DNA of 27,410 nucleotides from Anaerolineaceae bacterium. GTDB taxonomy: Bacteria; Chloroflexota; Anaerolineae; Anaerolineales; Anaerolineaceae. This document shows positions 25,866 through 27,410 of this stretch, in pieces. The position numbers were made by a program, and so were the translations under genes. Numbering within the stretch: position 1 is the first letter of the stretch; each line of letters begins with the position of its first letter. Where the stretch lies: assembly GCA_003532515.1 (NCBI GenBank), contig DOEX01000251.1, positions 1 through 27,410 on the forward strand, written 5' to 3'. The notes under the pieces are model-generated. The model did not search any database. It had not been told where the DNA came from and saw only the letters and a list, made by a program, of their open reading frames with translations.

Positions 25866-26252
25866 ATGCATATTCTAAATTTTGCTCATCCCCTCACAGA
25901 CTTACAACTTGAACAGATCAATTCCCTGCTACAGCCTCAGACTGTGGAAAAAGTCCATCAGATCCCTGTCCAGTTTGACCCGGCAGAAAATTTTTTGCCG
26001 CAGCTTGAAACGCTTCTCTCTGCCATCCCGCTTACCACCGTAGAACTTCAAAGTCTGCCAATCTTGATCAACCTGCCATCCCTCAATTCGATCGCGGCGT
26101 TGTTACTCACCAGTTTGCATGGGCGCATGGGTTACTTCCCCAGCATTTTGAGGCTGCGCTCCAAACTGAATCAAACCCCGCCGGTCTTTGAGGTTGCTGA
26201 GATCATCAACCTTCAATCTCTTCGTGACCAGAGCCGTTCAGAAAGGTATTAA
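25866..26252 (+). CDS. csx15: Csx15 family protein, predicted ring nuclease or signal sink, 128 aa
   Basis: MHILNFAHPLTDLQLEQI at the N-terminus and INLPSLNSIAALLLTSLHGR followed by MGYFPSILRLR near the C-terminus match the Csx15 family as I know it. Csx15 proteins accompany type III systems and are thought to bind or degrade cyclic oligoadenylates, which would switch off the two CARF effectors encoded just upstream. The frame opens at 25839, but that would overlap the Card1-like gene. ATG 25866 follows its stop by ten bases, with a weak AAGG. The small size (128 aa) is normal for the family. Confidence 0.78.
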   Translation: MHILNFAHPLTDLQLEQINSLLQPQTVEKVHQIPVQFDPAENFLPQLETLLSAIPLTTVELQSLPILINLPSLNSIAALLLTSLHGRMGYFPSILRLRSKLNQTPPVFEVAEIINLQSLRDQSRSERY

Positions 26253-26273
26253 GGGTACGCTATGGGCTTATCC

Positions 26274-26320
26274 TGTCATTCTGACCATTCTTGTCGTTCT
26301 GAGCGAAGCGAAGAATCTTT
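26274..26320. repeat. Short dispersed intergenic repeat between csx15 and cas6
   Basis: The stretch holds two related half-units, TGTCATTCTGA (26274-26284) and TGTCGTTCTGA (26292-26302); the second continues GCGAAGCGAAGAATCTTT. Sequences of this type (TTCTGAGCGAAGCGAAGAAT) are scattered in many Anaerolineae and other environmental genomes, from my general knowledge. It fills most of the only non-coding gap in the CRISPR operon after cmr2. Confidence 0.6.
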
Positions 26321-26356
26321 CCCATCAACCAGTCAACACTCCAAAGTCAGGTGCTC

Positions 26357-27220
26357 ATGACTGAACCTCTGCCAGACCTGGCGACAGCCCTATTCCGCCT
26401 TCAACTCCACCCCGATTACCCCATGCCCGAAAAAAAAGAATGGTACGGCAAAGCCATCCGGGCAATATTTCTTAACGCAGTCAGTGAGGGTTACTCAAGG
26501 CAAACCTCTGCTGCTATGCATACCGACAACCAGCTGCGTGCTTATTCTGTTTCCAATCTCATCACCGCTCCTGGTTCAGAAGCCGCCCAATTGCCGCACG
26601 AATTTACCTTTCGCATCAGCGTATGTCAAAAAGAAGCACTCCTGGCTTTGCTCCATTGCACCTTGCCAGGCAACCAGTTGGCACCAGGCAGCCATCTTAA
26701 CCTCTCCGGGTTGCACTGCCAGATCACTGCATGGCATTTAATCGACCAGGCGACTTACGCAGACCTGGTCGAGAATGCACTCAATCGAAAAGTAAAACTC
26801 AATGAGACGATTGATCTATTTTTTGAATCCCCGGTCTACTTCAAAGACACAAAGACCGCACAATGCACTGCCGCGATCACTCCTACGAAGGTTTTCGGAT
26901 CTTTATTGTCAAAGTGGCAAATAAATTCAACTATCAGCTTGCCTGGAGCATTGATGGCCTTCATTCAAAAACATGTGTTCATAAATACTGAAGAGAAATC
27001 CATTGTTGAATGGAATACGGGGAATCATGCACTTCAAGGCTCAGTGGGATTGGTGCGGTTCATCAGTGACAGCCCCAAAAACCCTGCCTGGTCTTTTTTG
27101 CACTGCCTGGCACGCTTTGCCGAGTTTTCCGGGGTGGGCAAAGACACCGCTATTGGTTTTGGTCAAACCTGCTTGGAAAGTGAAAAAGTGACTTTTACGG
27201 GCATGAGGGCTAAAGAGTGA
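26357..27220 (+). CDS. cas6: Cas6 pre-crRNA endoribonuclease, 287 aa
   Basis: Cas6 cuts the repeat transcript to release crRNAs that carry the eight-base 5' handle. The protein shows the two-ferredoxin RAMP pattern: WYGKAIRAIFLNAV early, NQLRAYSVSNLI as the usual 'PYTVSPL'-like segment, and the C-terminal glycine-rich loop GVGKDTAIGFGQT. I could not settle the catalytic His by eye. GTG 26351 and ATG 26357 are both possible; AGG at 26349-26351 suits ATG 26357. It is separated from csx15 by 104 bases containing a dispersed repeat, so it may have its own promoter or be read through. An array on the same strand begins 80-170 bases downstream. Confidence 0.88.
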   Translation: MTEPLPDLATALFRLQLHPDYPMPEKKEWYGKAIRAIFLNAVSEGYSRQTSAAMHTDNQLRAYSVSNLITAPGSEAAQLPHEFTFRISVCQKEALLALLHCTLPGNQLAPGSHLNLSGLHCQITAWHLIDQATYADLVENALNRKVKLNETIDLFFESPVYFKDTKTAQCTAAITPTKVFGSLLSKWQINSTISLPGALMAFIQKHVFINTEEKSIVEWNTGNHALQGSVGLVRFISDSPKNPAWSFLHCLARFAEFSGVGKDTAIGFGQTCLESEKVTFTGMRAKE

Positions 27221-27245
27221 AGAATTCTGATGCTCGCAGCGAGGT

Positions 27246-27309
27246 TTATTGCAACATGTTGGGATATTTGTGATGAAATTGGTTAAAATACCCTTTACTG
27301 TTGCAATAA
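27246..27309. repeat. Inverted repeat pair at the edge of the right-hand array
   Basis: TTATTGCAACA (27246-27256) and TGTTGCAATAA (27299-27309) are exact 11-base reverse complements, 42 bases apart, between cas6 and the array. The right arm overlaps the start of the variant repeat. It could mark the leader-repeat junction. Confidence 0.6.
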
Positions 27310-27410
27310 TAGAAGCCCTGCTGCCCTTAGGGGCATTGATACGGCATCATCAATGGCACCAGGTATTAGATCGGGTACTAAAAAGTAAGTTAGAAAGAGG
27401 TACCAGCCCT
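27300..27410 (+). CRISPR. Start of a second CRISPR array: variant repeat, spacer, partial canonical repeat
   Basis: The block ending at 27342 (GCCCTTAGGGGCATTGATAC) matches the last 20 bases of the left-array repeat at 18 positions, and keeps the GCCC/GGGC stem (27323-27334) with TTAG instead of TTCG in the loop; its first part (GTTGCAATAATAGAAGCCCT) differs. A 46-base spacer-like stretch (27343-27388) follows, then GTTAGAAAGAGGTACCAGCC (27389 on), the start of a repeat like the one at 63. The array runs out of the window to the right. Same strand and same repeat type suggest that both arrays serve the same Cas6 and Cmr proteins. Confidence 0.75.

Noticed and set aside
27221..27245. Terminator after cas6
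   Set aside because: CTCG-CAG-CGAG is only a four-base stem followed by GTTT; too weak to call.

Overview
The window looks like a piece of chromosome from an uncultured member of the Chloroflexota, class Anaerolineae. That is an inference from several things: the Thr/Pro-rich linker in the secreted vWA protein, the TPR-CHAT and tubulin-like gene families, the short dispersed intergenic repeats (for example around 26274-26320), and moderate GC content. All 18 genes I accept are on the + strand. CRISPR sequence lies at both edges, so the window is the inter-array segment of a CRISPR island.

Layout. Positions 1-96 are the 3' end of a CRISPR array; its last repeat is cut short by a dispersed repeat element present in two copies (91-315). 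Positions 547-13965 hold seven genes: a small unknown protein, a HerA/VirD4-like ATPase, a secreted membrane-anchored vWA protein with a cytosolic FHA-like tail, a tubulin-like GTPase, a second tubulin-like protein without the GTP-binding loop but with a C-terminal transglutaminase-like domain, a small helical protein, and a coiled-coil protein with a C-terminal membrane anchor. A TPR-CHAT protease gene (13999-17328) follows 33 bases later. After a 201-base gap with two inverted repeats comes a type III-B locus: cmr2(cas10)-cmr3-cmr1-cmr4-cmr5-cmr6 (17530-24141), a membrane CARF protein, a Card1/Can2-type CARF nuclease, a Csx15 protein and cas6 (to 27220). A variant repeat, one spacer and the start of a canonical repeat close the window.

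How they may work together. The Cmr complex should bind target RNA, cut it through Cmr4 (Asp26 is present) and make cyclic oligoadenylate through the Cas10 palm. Cas10 has no HD nuclease domain, so immunity should depend on the CARF effectors: one in the membrane, one PD-(D/E)XK-like. Csx15 would lower the signal. Cas6 would make crRNAs for arrays on both sides. No cas1 or cas2 is seen here.

The HerA-vWA-tubulin-pseudotubulin-transglutaminase-CHAT cluster is the best candidate for a poorly described system. Its vWA plus tubulin-like core recalls the FtsZ-like/vWA membrane-remodelling modules proposed by Makarova and Koonin (2010). The inactive second tubulin fused to a transglutaminase-like fold, the DNA-translocase-like ATPase and the caspase-like protease are additions that suggest a membrane-linked conflict or cell-suicide system.
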